From Limnomonas spitsbergensis (taxonomy: Eukaryota; Chlorophyta; Chlorophyceae; Chlamydomonadales), in contig JAYJMM010000103.1 in assembly GCA_037349105.1 (NCBI GenBank), forward strand, positions 2,356,001 through 2,420,000: 64,000 nucleotides of DNA, written 5' to 3'. How positions within the stretch are numbered: position 1 is the first letter of the stretch; each line of letters opens with the position of its first letter. The notes under the pieces were generated by a model. The model searched no databases and was not told where the DNA came from. It saw nothing but the letters and a program-made list of their open reading frames with translations. This document shows, piece after piece, positions 54,801 to 64,000 of this stretch. Position numbers and translations under genes: made by a program.

Positions 54801-57800
54801 TCTAAAAGGGTGTGTTTGCTTCTTGTCATTTTCCTTGCAGGATGGGTATGCAGATTACCGCCAGCCCGCCTGTGCATGGCATATGTGTCTAAAAGGGTGT
54901 GTTTGCTTCTTGTCATTTTCCTTGCAGGATGGGTATGCAGATTACCGCCAGTCCGCCTGTGCATGGCATATGTGTCTAAAAGGGTGTGTTTGCTTCTTGT
55001 CGTTTTCCTTGCAGGATGGGTATGCAGATTACCGCCAGTCCGCCTGTGCATGGCATATGTGTCTAAAAGGGTGTGTTCGCTTCTTGTCATTTTCCTTGCA
55101 GGATGGGTATGCAGATTACCGCCAGTCTGCCTGTGCATGGCATATGTGTCTAAAAGGGTGTGTTTGCTTCTTGTCGTTTTCCTTGCAGGATGGGTATACA
55201 GATTACCGCCAGTCCGCCTGTGCATGGCATATGTGTCTAAAAGGGTGTGTTTGCTTCTTGTCATTTTCCTTGCAGGATGGGTATGCAGATTACCGCCAGC
55301 CCGCCTGTGCATGGCATATGTGTCTAAAAGGGTGTGTTTGCTTCTTGTCGTTTTCCTTGCAGGATGGGTATGCAGATTACCGCCAGTCCGCCTGTGCATG
55401 GCATATGTGTCTAAAAGGGTGTGTTTGCTTCTTGTCGTTTTCCTTGCAGGATGGGTATGCAGATTACCGCCCGCCCGCCTGTGCATGGCATATGTGTCTA
55501 AAAGGGTGTGTTTGCTTCTTGTCGTTTTCCTTGCAGGATGGGTATGCAGATTACCGCCAGTCCGCCTGTGCATGGCATATGTGTCTAAAAGGGTGTGTTT
55601 GCTTCTTGTCGTTTTCCTTGCAGGATGGGTATGCAGATTACCGCCAGCCCGCCTGTGCATGGCATATGTGTCTAAAAGGGTGTGTTTGCTTCTTGTCGTT
55701 TTCCTTGCAGGATGGGTATGCAGATTACCGCCAGTCCGCCTGTGCATGGCATATGTGTCTAAAAGGGTGTGTTCGCTTCTTGTCATTTTCCTTGCAGGAT
55801 GGGTATGCAGATTACCGCCAGTCTGCCTGTGCATGGCATATGTGTCTAAAAGGGTGTGTTTGCTTCTTGTCGTTTTCCTTGCAGGATGGGTATGCAGATT
55901 ACCGCCCGCCCGCCTGTGCATGGCATATGTGTCTAAAAGGGTGTGTTTGCTTCTTGTCGTTTTCCTTGCAGGATGGGTATGCAGATTACCGCCAGTCCGC
56001 CTGTGCATGGCATATGTGTCTAAAAGGGTGTGTTTGCTTCTTGTCGTTTTCCTTGCAGGATGGGTATGCAGATTACCGCCAGTCCGCCTGTGCATGGCAT
56101 ATGTGTCTAAAAGGGTGTGTTCGCTTCTTGTCGTTTTCCTTGCAGGATGGGTATGCAGATTACCGCCAGTCTGCCTGTGCATGGCATATGTGTCTAAAAG
56201 GGTGTGTTTGCTTCTTGTCGTTTTCCTTGCAGGATGGGTATGCAGATTACCGCCAGTCCGCCTGTGCATGGCATATGTGTCTAAAAGGGTGTGTTTGCTT
56301 CTTGTCGTTTTCCTTGCAGGATGGGTATGCAGATTACCGCCAGCCCGCCTGTGCATGGCATATGTGTCTAAAAGGGTGTGTTTGCTTCTTGTCGTTTTCC
56401 TTGCAGAATGGGTATGCAGATTACCGCCAGCCCGCCTGTGCATGGCATATGTGTCTAAAAGGGTGTGTTTGCTTCTTGTCATTTTCCTTGCAGGATGGGT
56501 ATGCAGATTACCGCCAGCCCGCCTGTGCATGGCATATGTGTCTAAAAGGGTGTGTTTGCTTCTTGTCATTTTCCTTGCAGGATGGGTATGCAGATTACCG
56601 CCAGTCCGCCTGTGCATGGCATATGTGTCTAAAAGGGTGTGTTTGCTTCTTGTCGTTTCCTTGCAGGATGGGTACGCAGACTACCGCTTGGCTCGATCTG
56701 AGCGGGACAGGCTCCTGATGTGGGACGTTGTCAACACGCTGGGACAGTCGGTGCAGACGATGGCCATGGAGCCGGTCTCCCTGCTCTGCGCAGCGGGAGC
56801 CGAGGGCACGAGCGGCAGCGGCTTGGCTGGGGGGTCCAAGGCAGCCACGCTGCTGAGTTGGACGCTCAAAAGAGTCAGCAGCGAGAGCGCGGGGGATGTA
56901 CCGGTGACCCTGTGGGTGAGTGCCTGTGGGTGGCTTTGAGTGGCTTCGATTTGGCTTGCGTGGCTTTGAACTGGCACTTGAATTTGGGTTTTTTTGTGGG
57001 TTAGTGTCTGTGAGTGGCTTCAAGTTGGCTCTGAGTGGTTGTGTCGATGAGTGGCTGTCAAAAAGCTAAGATTTATGGTAAGCGGTATACCGGTAAGCGG
57101 TATATATTAGCCGAAATATTAGTCCCAAATTGGAGAACATATGCCACCTGATAGGATCATCTGTGGAGCTAGCTGACGCTGAATGAAAGCTGACTGTGTG
57201 GGACTGGGGGGAAGTGCCAGTAAATTGATATCGTTGCGCTTCAGGCGGACTTTGGGTTCGGCCAGGTCGCCACCACTGGGCCCATGAGGACTAAAGCTGG
57301 ACTGGCCTGTGGCCCGTGGCCCAAGCTGCAAGGCTTGCTTCACCACGCCTCCTCATTTCGCCTGACCCCATGTGCATTTCCCCCCGTTACTGCCTCTGTA
57401 ACATGCAACGCCCTCTTCAACTCTTTCATATTTCCTCGGGGCTCTCCCCCCGAATCACCCCTGGGAGCGAACCCCTTACTGTGCGTCCCTGTATCTGCAC
57501 CACAGACAAGCAGGTATTTCCCTTGTATGTTTGCGGTGACGACTGGTTTAACGGGACCTCTGCAGGGCTCAGGGAGCCCACAAGACCTCTTGACCCTGGG
57601 CTGCCGCACGCTACGCGCTCCTTCCCTCTTTCAGTACCCTCGAAATTTTACTTCCTTATGGTCCCTGCATCCCTCTCTCAGCACCCTCGGAATTCCACTT
57701 CCTAATGGTCCCTGCATCTGTGTGCCATTGCAGACGCAGTTCGCAATGATAACCGGGTTGACGGGGCTGCTACAGCGCTTGGGAAGCTACGATGATGTCA

Positions 57801-57889
57801 TAATGCGCAGGGCGGCGGTGAGCGACATCGATCTGTTAGCGGCATGGCTTGAAAAAACGGGTGATGCGGCGGAGGCTGCATCGACGTGA
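51827..57889 (+). CDS. Unrecognised gene, 3' part (three exons placed)
   Basis: Exons: 51827-51961 (acceptor CCGCACAG, donor GTGGGG), 56667-56915 (acceptor TTTCCTTGCAG, donor GTGAGTG), 57734-57889 (acceptor GCCATTGCAG, stop TGA). All are phase 0: 45, 83 and 51 codons plus stop. The first contains AVADFRTVGIYSPISSGEMV and VYGSVNLGPLKL, the second DGYADYRLARSERDRLLMWD, the third GLTGLLQRLGSYDDV and a short acidic end. They are internally charged and hydrophobic like a globular protein, but I recognise no family. Upstream exons must exist. Joining exon 1 to exon 2 across a 4.7-kb repeat-filled intron is plausible by phase only; they could belong to different transcripts. Confidence 0.55.
52085..52735. 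repeat. 38-bp minisatellite
   Basis: About 12-15 units of GATATGCCATCTGTGCTGAC plus TGCTGCTGAGCCATCTAC, with older diverged units before 52300 and after 52720. They lie in the large intron between 51961 and 56667. Confidence 0.93.
52955..53705. repeat. 22-bp minisatellite CAGACTCTTGCCACGGGCAGGT
   Basis: About 33 copies of a 22-bp unit (CAGACTCTTGCCACGGGCAG plus GT) with rare variants (TAGCC, GTCGG, GTCAT). Frames stay open only because variants rarely create stops. Confidence 0.95.
53893..54118 (+). pseudogene. nad1: Nuclear mitochondrial insertion: nad1 C-terminal fragment
   Basis: An AT-rich island in GC-balanced surroundings. From 53901 it encodes AEYANMAVMSALAS, then FLGGF, FAFVWTRGTLPHYRYDQFM and RLSWKAYLP. 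These are the conserved C-terminal blocks of NADH dehydrogenase subunit 1, a membrane subunit of respiratory complex I. One base is missing just after WKAYLP (CCCTAAG near 54074), putting a stop in frame; the remaining LSLGIFATNASLD follows in another frame. There is no start and no N-terminal two-thirds, so this is a broken copy (NUMT). It sits inside the large intron of the 51.8-57.9 kb gene, between two old copies of the 87-bp repeat. Confidence 0.85.
54200..56690 (+). repeat. 28-copy 87-bp acceptor-anchored array
   Basis: Each unit carries GTCGTTTTCCTTGCAG (a strong 3' splice site), then GATGGGTATGCAGATTACCG CC, the start of the exon at 56667, then CAGTCCGCCTGTGCATGGCA and TATGTGTCTAAAAGGG. 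Units are over 95% alike. The period is 29 codons, so frames of more than 800 codons stay open on both strands. The last intronic unit lost one T (TCGTTTCCTTGCAG), which shifts the array frame against the real exon. Older, decayed units are at about 53830 and 54140. Confidence 0.96.
57480..57760 (+). repeat. Decayed copy of the terminal exon start in the preceding intron
   Basis: Around 57485-57575, CTGTATCTGCACCACAGACA, TTTGCGGTGACGACTGGTTT and AACGGGACCTCTGCAGGGCT parallel the true acceptor and exon start at 57715-57785. There the sequence reads CTGCATCTGTGTGCCATTGC, AGACGCAGTTCGCAATGATA, ACCGGGTTGACGGGGCTGCT. A nested repeat of CTCTTTCAGTACCCTCG type lies between. Confidence 0.7.
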
Positions 57890-59282
57890 AGCCGTCAGAA
57901 TGGGGACGTGTGACCCTGTGACAGGCAAACAGTGACCTCAATTGTGGTCGGCCTCCTGCTTCGGCGGAGAATTGGTCTTTCTTTCTTTCTATGACCGGCC
58001 TTGGGTGTGATATCTGCTGGTTGTGGCGTTGCGCGTTTGGTTTGCATGCTTCCACTGTTTGACAAACCTTGCATGTCTCGCAGTTAGGGGTATTTCAAAA
58101 TGCCGCAATCTTGACTTGAATGTAGAGAAGACGAGCTCCACATGATACCGGTGTGCTGTTTGTTTGACACAGACACTGCACCATTCTAAACTGACACTGC
58201 GTTAAGTGGCGTTACACTTTCATCATTTCCTCACAGATAAGGATGGGCCCATGAAGCGGTATATCCATGTATGAACGGAGTGTGGCTGGAAATCAGAATG
58301 CAGAGGTTTGTGTTGGTCCAGTTTTTTTAGGTCCTTACGTGAACCCAGCATGATGAAATGAAAAGAGATACATGTTAAAAGCTTTGCCAAACCTCCTATT
58401 CTTAGTGGGAGGTGCTCAACCCCTTTTCTATTCAACCAATGCCAAGTTTTGTATAGAGCCCCCCTCCTGTCCTGGGAGGTCATTCCTGCAACACTAGTCA
58501 GAGGTTGTGTCTTGGCCTAGCCGGGAGGTGCACTGTAATTTTTTCCCACTGTCTTAAGCTGGTAGGCTGCAATCAGAATCAGAAGTGAAGGCGGCAGTCA
58601 GAGCCTTGTGCGGGCTACCAAAGCCACACATTCAAGAAAAGTTGGAATGTGTGCAAATGTATCGACACCTACGTGAAGTGTGAACTCTGAAGAATAACAT
58701 CACATTCCTCGCGTCTGGCGCACATGCAACCGAGTCTAGGCCCCGAGTACTTTTACAGCCAACGAAGTGCAAACAAGGCACATGTGAAACAAGAGGACTC
58801 AAAAGTCCCCGTAATAAGCAATTAAAAAATTCATACCGTCATGCCATGTCTACTGGGGCCATACGTCCTGAGATTGTCAGGGAAGCAAAATACATCAGAT
58901 ATGGCCCCTGGGAGTGGATGAAGCTGGAAGGTGGGGGGATTTACGTCAGTGGAATGGATTCCAGGCATAATTATAGCGAATCCCACGGATCATATATAGC
59001 ACAGAAGGATCTGAAAAGAGGGCCTTACCATGAGAAGAGAAGCGATCTCTGCATCGTCCAAGAAGCCCACCTTCCTTTTGACAGCATAACCACGTTGCTA
59101 GAATCATGGCATGTCCAGTACGGTCATCAAGTATGTGACGATCAAGCCTCACAAAAAGTGAGCAAAAACGAGCCACAGCCTACCACGCATCTGACAGCTC
59201 AAACAAGCAGCGGGCTTTTACCGCCTCGACAACAGCTATGTATGAACCATGTAGGAGAAGAGGTTTCTGCTGGGTAGCTGGT
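57890..59282. other. Convergent 3' region between two genes
   Basis: Lies between the stop at 57889 (+) and the stop at 59283 (-). A 143-codon + frame (58846-59277) and an 86-codon - frame (58223-58483) exist, but I see no domain, repeat or splice context to support them. Confidence 0.45.
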
Positions 59283-62200
59283 CTACACCCGCACGGCCGC
59301 CGCTGCTACTTGAGCCTGAAGTGCCATCATCTCCATTGTCTGCGCCTGCACCTCTCCACGCATCTACGAGCATCATGGCAAAAATGCAGGTAGCAGGTCA
59401 CCATCATTGCAAGAATGCAGGTAGCAAGTCAGCAGCGGCGCTTGTTGCCAGCGCGAGGGGATGCAGGTGACAAGCTGGTTTAGGATGTTGCATGCTTGCT
59501 AAACCTGCATCCTTGCCGGTAACAAGCAGAGGGTGGCTCCTTGTCGATGCACGAGGATGCAGATAACGAGTCCTCCGACCATTTCCAATGTGCGATAAAA
59601 GTAAAACTAAACTAAAACCAAATCAACGATTTCAGGCTAAAAACAAATACTTGGGGGTTCTCGTTAGAAAGAAAGAAACTACGCCCTACTGGGGCGTGGA
59701 GATAAAGGAAACAACGCAGCTTGGGCCGTAGCCATATCCGCGCTGTTACCACGGGTGATTGTCAATAGACCGTCCAAGAAGTTGCTTCACCTGCAGGATT
59801 CGCCCGCTGCATCACCAGTAATGTGGCAGCCAGGAAGTGGTTAATAATTTCGAGTCGTAACCAGTAACGGTTTAGGGTTTTTTAGTACTTACTGGTTACG
59901 AGTCGTAACCAAAGTGGTAACCACACAATTAATTTGGCGAAGCTGAGGTTCAGTTGCGAGGTAACGAAAACTGACGAGATCAATTAAAATCGGGATTTTT
60001 CCGCCACCTGCGACGTGTTCTTCAACAAGAACTTCACCAGAGCTCACCACTTATGGTAACAAAAGTTAATTCCGAATGCCGCTAAAAATTCCTGGTGGCA
60101 GAAACTTTTCCCATGGCCTTCTGTCGACTCATACTCTACTAGATGGCATGCCCAGGCAATCACAGCTCCCCTTCTTACCCAGATCCTTTCTGGCAGCCTG
60201 TGGGGCATCAGTCGCTCAGCAACCTCACTCCGAGACAAGGGAACAGTGCCTCTATTCCAGAGTGAGGTTGCCGAACTCGAGCAGAAGATGCCCAGTCCGC
60301 TGGGGAATCTGCATCTGCAGGGTACTCATCATCTTGGTTCGCCAACCCTTTCCCATTGAATATCACCTAACAAAGTGAATCCCCTGATTCTAATTTATTG
60401 CCAACCCAACCACCCACGCACATCCCTCCCTAGTCCCGGCAGACTCCAGCAGCTCCAGCGTACTTCTGACACAAGGCACAGAAACCACTGCACTACTGCA
60501 GACTTCTTGAAAAATTGCTCCCCATGCTTTGCAGGGCTCTGCGTCCCTCTACCATGGAGGGCTGCATGTAAAGAAACCAGTCCTAGCCACACCGCTGCCA
60601 GGCCCACACCTTGATCATCTGCCCCTGCGCTATATTCAACTCCGCCTTGGCCTTGGCGCACTCGTACGTCGCCCTGCTGTATTCCTAAACAGCAGCAGAT
60701 GCACGGCGCGATCAAGAAGGGACGGCGAGTACACAAATGATCATGAAGCGACAGCGAGTGCACGAGCGATCATGAGGCAGGCTCCTTCCTTGCTTTTTGC
60801 TTAAATGTTAAAATGTCTGATGCAGCCTCCTGCTGTGCTACTCAATCTGCTCAAGACCCGTAAAAATACACTTGTGGCCAATGGCCACTGTCAATCAATC
60901 AATCCCAATGCCCAAGAGAGAACCACCGGGCAGGGGTGAAGCCATGCAAGTATGTGCAATAGGTTGGAGCAGGGACATGCACTGCATACAGAACGAACTG
61001 TGTGCTATATGAGCCCATGGCCTCCAACAACATATAAAACTGCCTCATACAAAATCTACGGTCCGGAATACAAAGGTCGACAACACTAGAAGACAGGTGT
61101 GTGAGCTGCAAAGATCTTTGTCAGCACGGGGCGTGGTGGCAAAATTGCCCTGCTCCTAAATTGATGCAACTCACAGTCTCACATCAGTGCCACACAGGAC
61201 CCCCACGTATAATAAATCTCAAACTTGTTGTAGTATTATCCAACTCTCCAACCTGAGCTCACTCCTGCCCTTGACACCCACATTGAGCCTCACCATCTGC
61301 CAGCTCACATTCGGACACACCATTTGCACATCTGCCAGCTCACATTCGGACTCACCATTTGAACATCTGCCAGCTCACATTCGGACACACCATTTGCACA
61401 TCTGCCAGCTCACGTTCGGACTCACCATTTGAATATTTGCCAGCTCACATTCGGACTCACCATTTGAATATTTGCTAGCTCACATTCGGACTCACCATTT
61501 GCACATCTGCCAGCTCACATTATGACTCACCATTTGCACATTTGCCAGCTCACATTATGACTCACCATTTGAATATCTGCCAGTTCCCTCTCCGCCCTGC
61601 CCAGCCTGTCCTTCATTGCTTCTCTCGAGGTGGAGTCGGAGAGCATCGCCGTCCTCTTCGCCTCAGCCTCAGCCAGCATATCTGCAACGCGCTCCTTGCT
61701 CGCCTCGAGCGCTCCCTAATGAGGGCAGGCAGGAAAACCAACCGTCAAGCCAGCGACAAACAAGACACGGGGAGCACCGCCATCCGCTTCACGTCAGCAG
61801 GGCCACAAGCGGACACTTGTAAGAGGTGGCTAACCGCGTTGTCCTCCTTCCAAGGCAGACGCCGATCTGGGGGAGCAGGACACGCGGGGGTGAATGAGGG
61901 CATCTATGCGACTCAACCTCATAACACGACTAACTTCCTCCAACACCCTCTCAGTTCTTCCCGCTAACAGGTCCTTTCCCCTACCAGATGTCCTCTCTGC
62001 TCCCTTGCCATGGAGCACCAAAGAAATGCTATTTTGTTCTCAGTTTCCTCCTCACATTCTTTTGATCCTAGTTACCTCCCCTCGCACTTTGTGTATCCTA
62101 GTTTCCTCCCCACATTATTTTATCCTAGTTTCCTCCTCACACACTACCTCCATGTCTTGATTTTTGATCCTAGTTTCCTACCCACACACTTTTTGCATCC

Positions 62201-64000
62201 TAGTTTCCTAACCAGACTGGTCCTCCTGACAGGCCTGACAGAGTACGGCTCCTGCTCCCCCATCCTTCCTAGGACCGATAGTCCAGCTCCCCCTAATTCT
62301 TCGCAGGCCCGAAAGTAGGGCCCCAACCATCTCTACCATTATACACAAGAAAGCCATGCAGGAGTGCATTCCTGCGCCTCATCCAGATCATCATCATCGC
62401 ATCCTACCGACCGCAGCCTGCTGTTCCATATCCGTTTTTGATTAGGGGATTCCGACCACTGCTCAGTTTTTTTTTCCGTGACTCAGCTGTATGTCAGCTA
62501 CACTCCGGCCTCTGGCCTGAGACCCTATTTGTGGCCAGTCGTGCTGCTTTGGCCGCCAGTTGTAGGCCGGTCAAGGCTTGGTCCAAATCGGGCCTTTGGC
62601 AGCCGCTGGACGGCCTGCCAAAGGCGGACTCGTAGCCGGAAAAAGAAACAATGCGGCCGCGTGTCCTGCCGCGACCATCCGTTTTGAAAAGAATTCCCCT
62701 GGACCGATCAAGGGCCATCCTTCATTAGGAGTGCCTCACCTGCAGCATGTCCCGCAGCCGTCAAAGACCTGATTGGGGCCAAACCTTGACTGACCAACAG
62801 CCCACAGCCCAAGCAGCAAGGCTGGCCGCGCAAGGCGCTTCAGGCCGGATTCCAAGTGGTAGCTGAAATGTAGATAAACAGTACAGGAGCCACACAGAAA
62901 GGAAAACTTCCGACCACCTGTCCAGGCCTGCTCACAGAGTGCCTCACCTGCAGCTCATCCCGCTCCCTAGCAAGGCCTTCTGCCTTGACGCCAGCCACCC
63001 GCGCCTCCTCAGCTGCCCGCTTCACTGCCGCTTCCGCCGCCGCCGCCTGGGCCCGCCCCGCAGCCACTTCCGCGGTGGCAGTGGACGCGCGGCACTCGGC
63101 TGCCGCCTTGTCAGTCTCTAGATCCACCTGCATTACAGGATGGTAGGTAAGAAGCCAGCATGCTGTATATGTCACTTCGATGTGTTGCAGAGGACCACGG
63201 CATAACTATATGGGATATCGTATTAGGACGAGGTCCAGGCACTGCCTCCTTCAAGGTTGAGGGTTCAGGCTGACGGTTCGCGGTGAGGGTTCTACCTGAA
63301 CCCTGAACTGCTTGAGGCACTGTCTGGCCCTCTGGTCTGGCTTAAAATTTAGGTGCGCATTTCAACATTGATTCTCAGTGGGTGAGGCAATGCCTGGTTA
63401 AGGGTTCAGGGTTCACACAAACTTGCAACCTTGACCCAAATAGGGTAGTGACACTGCCTGGGAGCTCGCACGGTGGTCATACAAGTTAACCCCTCAAACA
63501 GCTGTACCACTTCATTGGTTTTGAGCGCTGCCAGAGTTTCTTTTGTCTTGACTCAGCTACATGTCAGCTACACTCTGTCCACTGGCCGGAGGCCCGATTC
63601 GTGGCCAGCGTTGCTGCTTTGGTCACTAGTTGCAGGCCAGACCAGGCTTGATCCTAATTGGCGGCTGGGCGGCCTGCCAAAATTGAGCTTGAAGCTGAAA
63701 GAATAAACACTGAGCACTGCCCCAGTTCAACGCGCCCAGGGGATTGTCCACTGGGATTTCAGTTTTTATTTCAGCAGCGGCGCCTCCTCTCAAAAGCTTG
63801 CGGTTCCCACCTTCTCCTGCCGCGCTGCCTGCAGCTCAGCTTGCAGCCCGGCCAGCGAAGCAGCCGCCACGTCTGCTGCACCTCTTGCTTCCAGTTCCAA
63901 TGCCTCTGCCTCCTCTCTGGCGTGCCGCTCTGACGCCGCACCTGACTCGGCGTCAGAAGCAGCCTTGCAGGCAGTCGCGAGCTCGCCAGCCCTGCAGACG
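59283..64000 (-). CDS. Ala/Glu-rich coiled-coil protein, 3' part (gene continues past the window)
   Basis: Minus-strand exons: from about 63991 (acceptor CTGCAG; possibly partial) to 63811; 63127-62948; 61715-61566; 60676-60610; 59363-59283 with stop TAG. Sequences are heptad-rich: LELEARGAADVAASLAGLQA, RAAEEARVAGVKAEGLARER, EASKERVADMLAEAEAKRTA, YECAKAKAELNIAQGQMIK, and EVQAQTMEMMALQAQVAAAA near the end. Phases match for the first three exons and the last two. The exon at 60676 needs a phase-2 predecessor, whereas 61566 ends in phase 0, so one small exon is probably missed between them. The fold is a long coiled coil; partner and location are unknown. Confidence 0.65.
59370..59560. repeat. 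GCAGGTAGCAAG-type repeats upstream of the last coiled-coil exon
   Basis: About five imperfect units of AAGAATGCAGGTAGCAAGTC type lie next to the acceptor of the exon at 59363, in intron sequence of the minus-strand gene. Confidence 0.6.
61295..61590 (-). repeat. Donor-anchored 35-bp array after a coiled-coil exon
   Basis: The exon 61715-61566 ends (minus strand) GAACTGGCAGATATTCAAATG and GTGAGTC. About eight copies of GAGCTGGCAGATGTGCAAAT, GGTGAGTC and CGAATGT follow in the intron. Every copy keeps an intact GTGAGTC donor. 35 bp is not a multiple of three, so use of a later donor would shift frame. Confidence 0.93.
62481..62660 (+). mobile_element. SINE-like dispersed element copy
   Basis: CAGCTGTATGTCAGCTACAC, GGCCTCTGGCCTGAGACCC, GTGGCCAGTCGTGCTGCTTT, GGCCGCCAGTTGTAGGCCGG, CAAGGCTTGGTCCAAATCGG, TTGGCAGCCGCTGGACGGCC: the full landmark series. 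Inserted in an intron of the minus-strand coiled-coil gene in opposite orientation. Confidence 0.7.
62725..62765 (-). repeat. Decayed donor-side copy of a coiled-coil exon
   Basis: On the minus strand, GCGGGACATGCTGCAGGTGA plus GGCACTCC echoes the end and donor of the exon 63127-62948 (GAGCTGCAG, then GTGAGGCACTC), about 200 bp downstream. Confidence 0.7.
62770..62875 (-). mobile_element. SINE-like dispersed element copy, minus orientation
   Basis: Minus strand: TTTCAGCTACCACTTGGAAT, GCGCGGCCAGCCTTGCTGCT, GTCAGTCAAGGTTTGGCCCC. It lies 110 bp from a + oriented copy, making an inverted pair within one intron. Confidence 0.55.
63547..63715 (+). mobile_element. SINE-like dispersed element copy with AATAAACACTGA tail
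   Basis: CAGCTACATGTCAGCTACAC, CACTGGCCGGAGGCCCGATT, GTGGCCAGCGTTGCTGCTTT, CACTAGTTGCAGGCCAGACC, AGGCTTGATCCTAATTGG, GGCTGGGCGGCCTGCC, then GAATAAACACTGAGC. The same tail occurs in the copy at 5643-5815. Confidence 0.7.

Noticed and set aside
54107..56718. Three overlapping open frames of more than 800 codons (two +, one -) suggesting giant repeat proteins
   Set aside because: They exist only because the 87-bp unit is a multiple of three and lacks stops. The units contain splice acceptors and the array is intronic.
58846..59277. 143-codon + frame near the end of the coiled-coil gene
   Set aside because: No domain, repeat or splice evidence; ends 6 bp from the convergent stop, so probably 3' UTR antisense.
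1..64000. tRNA, rRNA or snRNA genes
   Set aside because: None could be recognised; the B-box-like word in the SINE-like family alone is not enough.

Overview
This is a stretch of eukaryotic nuclear DNA. It has intron-rich genes with GT-AG junctions, no operons, many minisatellites and several transposon families. Plant-type telomere-like TTTAGGG / CCCTAAA words are scattered through introns. The kinase activation-segment sequence MGTVTH(Q)PPELL resembles green-algal TKL-type kinases. Together these suggest a green alga with a large, repeat-rich genome, perhaps a Cymbomonas-like prasinophyte. That assignment is an inference; nothing here proves it.

Layout. (1) About 1.46-20.33 kb, + strand: one NLR-like gene of at least 15 exons. 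It has a degenerate NB-ARC / AfsR-like ATPase core followed by 42-residue TPRs, with two TPRs each encoded by a single 126-nt exon. (2) 20.9-26.9 kb: a transposon with the A1-internal-B1-A2-B2 split direct repeats of PAT-type DIRS retroelements. It lacks a recognisable reverse transcriptase and contains an array of nine hairpins with compensating stems. (3) 27-29 kb: little coding signal. (4) 29.8-45.6 kb, - strand: a complete 11-exon, 696-residue protein kinase with an N-terminal acylation motif (MGCLNS), an HGDLK catalytic loop, and micro-exons of 39 and 23 nt. (5) 46.6-47.4 kb: a TIR-bounded element carrying an ORF with a nuclear-localisation-like motif. (6) About 51.8-57.9 kb, + strand: the 3' part of an unrecognised gene. 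One of its introns holds a mitochondrial nad1 fragment and a 28-copy, 87-bp array. (7) About 59.3-64.0 kb, - strand: the 3' part of an Ala/Glu-rich coiled-coil gene that continues past the window.

The unifying oddity is that minisatellites in all four genes are anchored on splice junctions. The repeat unit often spans the end of an exon plus its donor, or the acceptor plus the start of the next exon. Introns are therefore full of degraded or intact copies of neighbouring exon edges, sometimes 28 in a row.

Exon chains were assembled by hand from GT-AG sites, reading phase and protein family logic. The NLR chain (5370 nt) and the kinase chain (2091 nt) both close in frame. No search or alignment tool was used.
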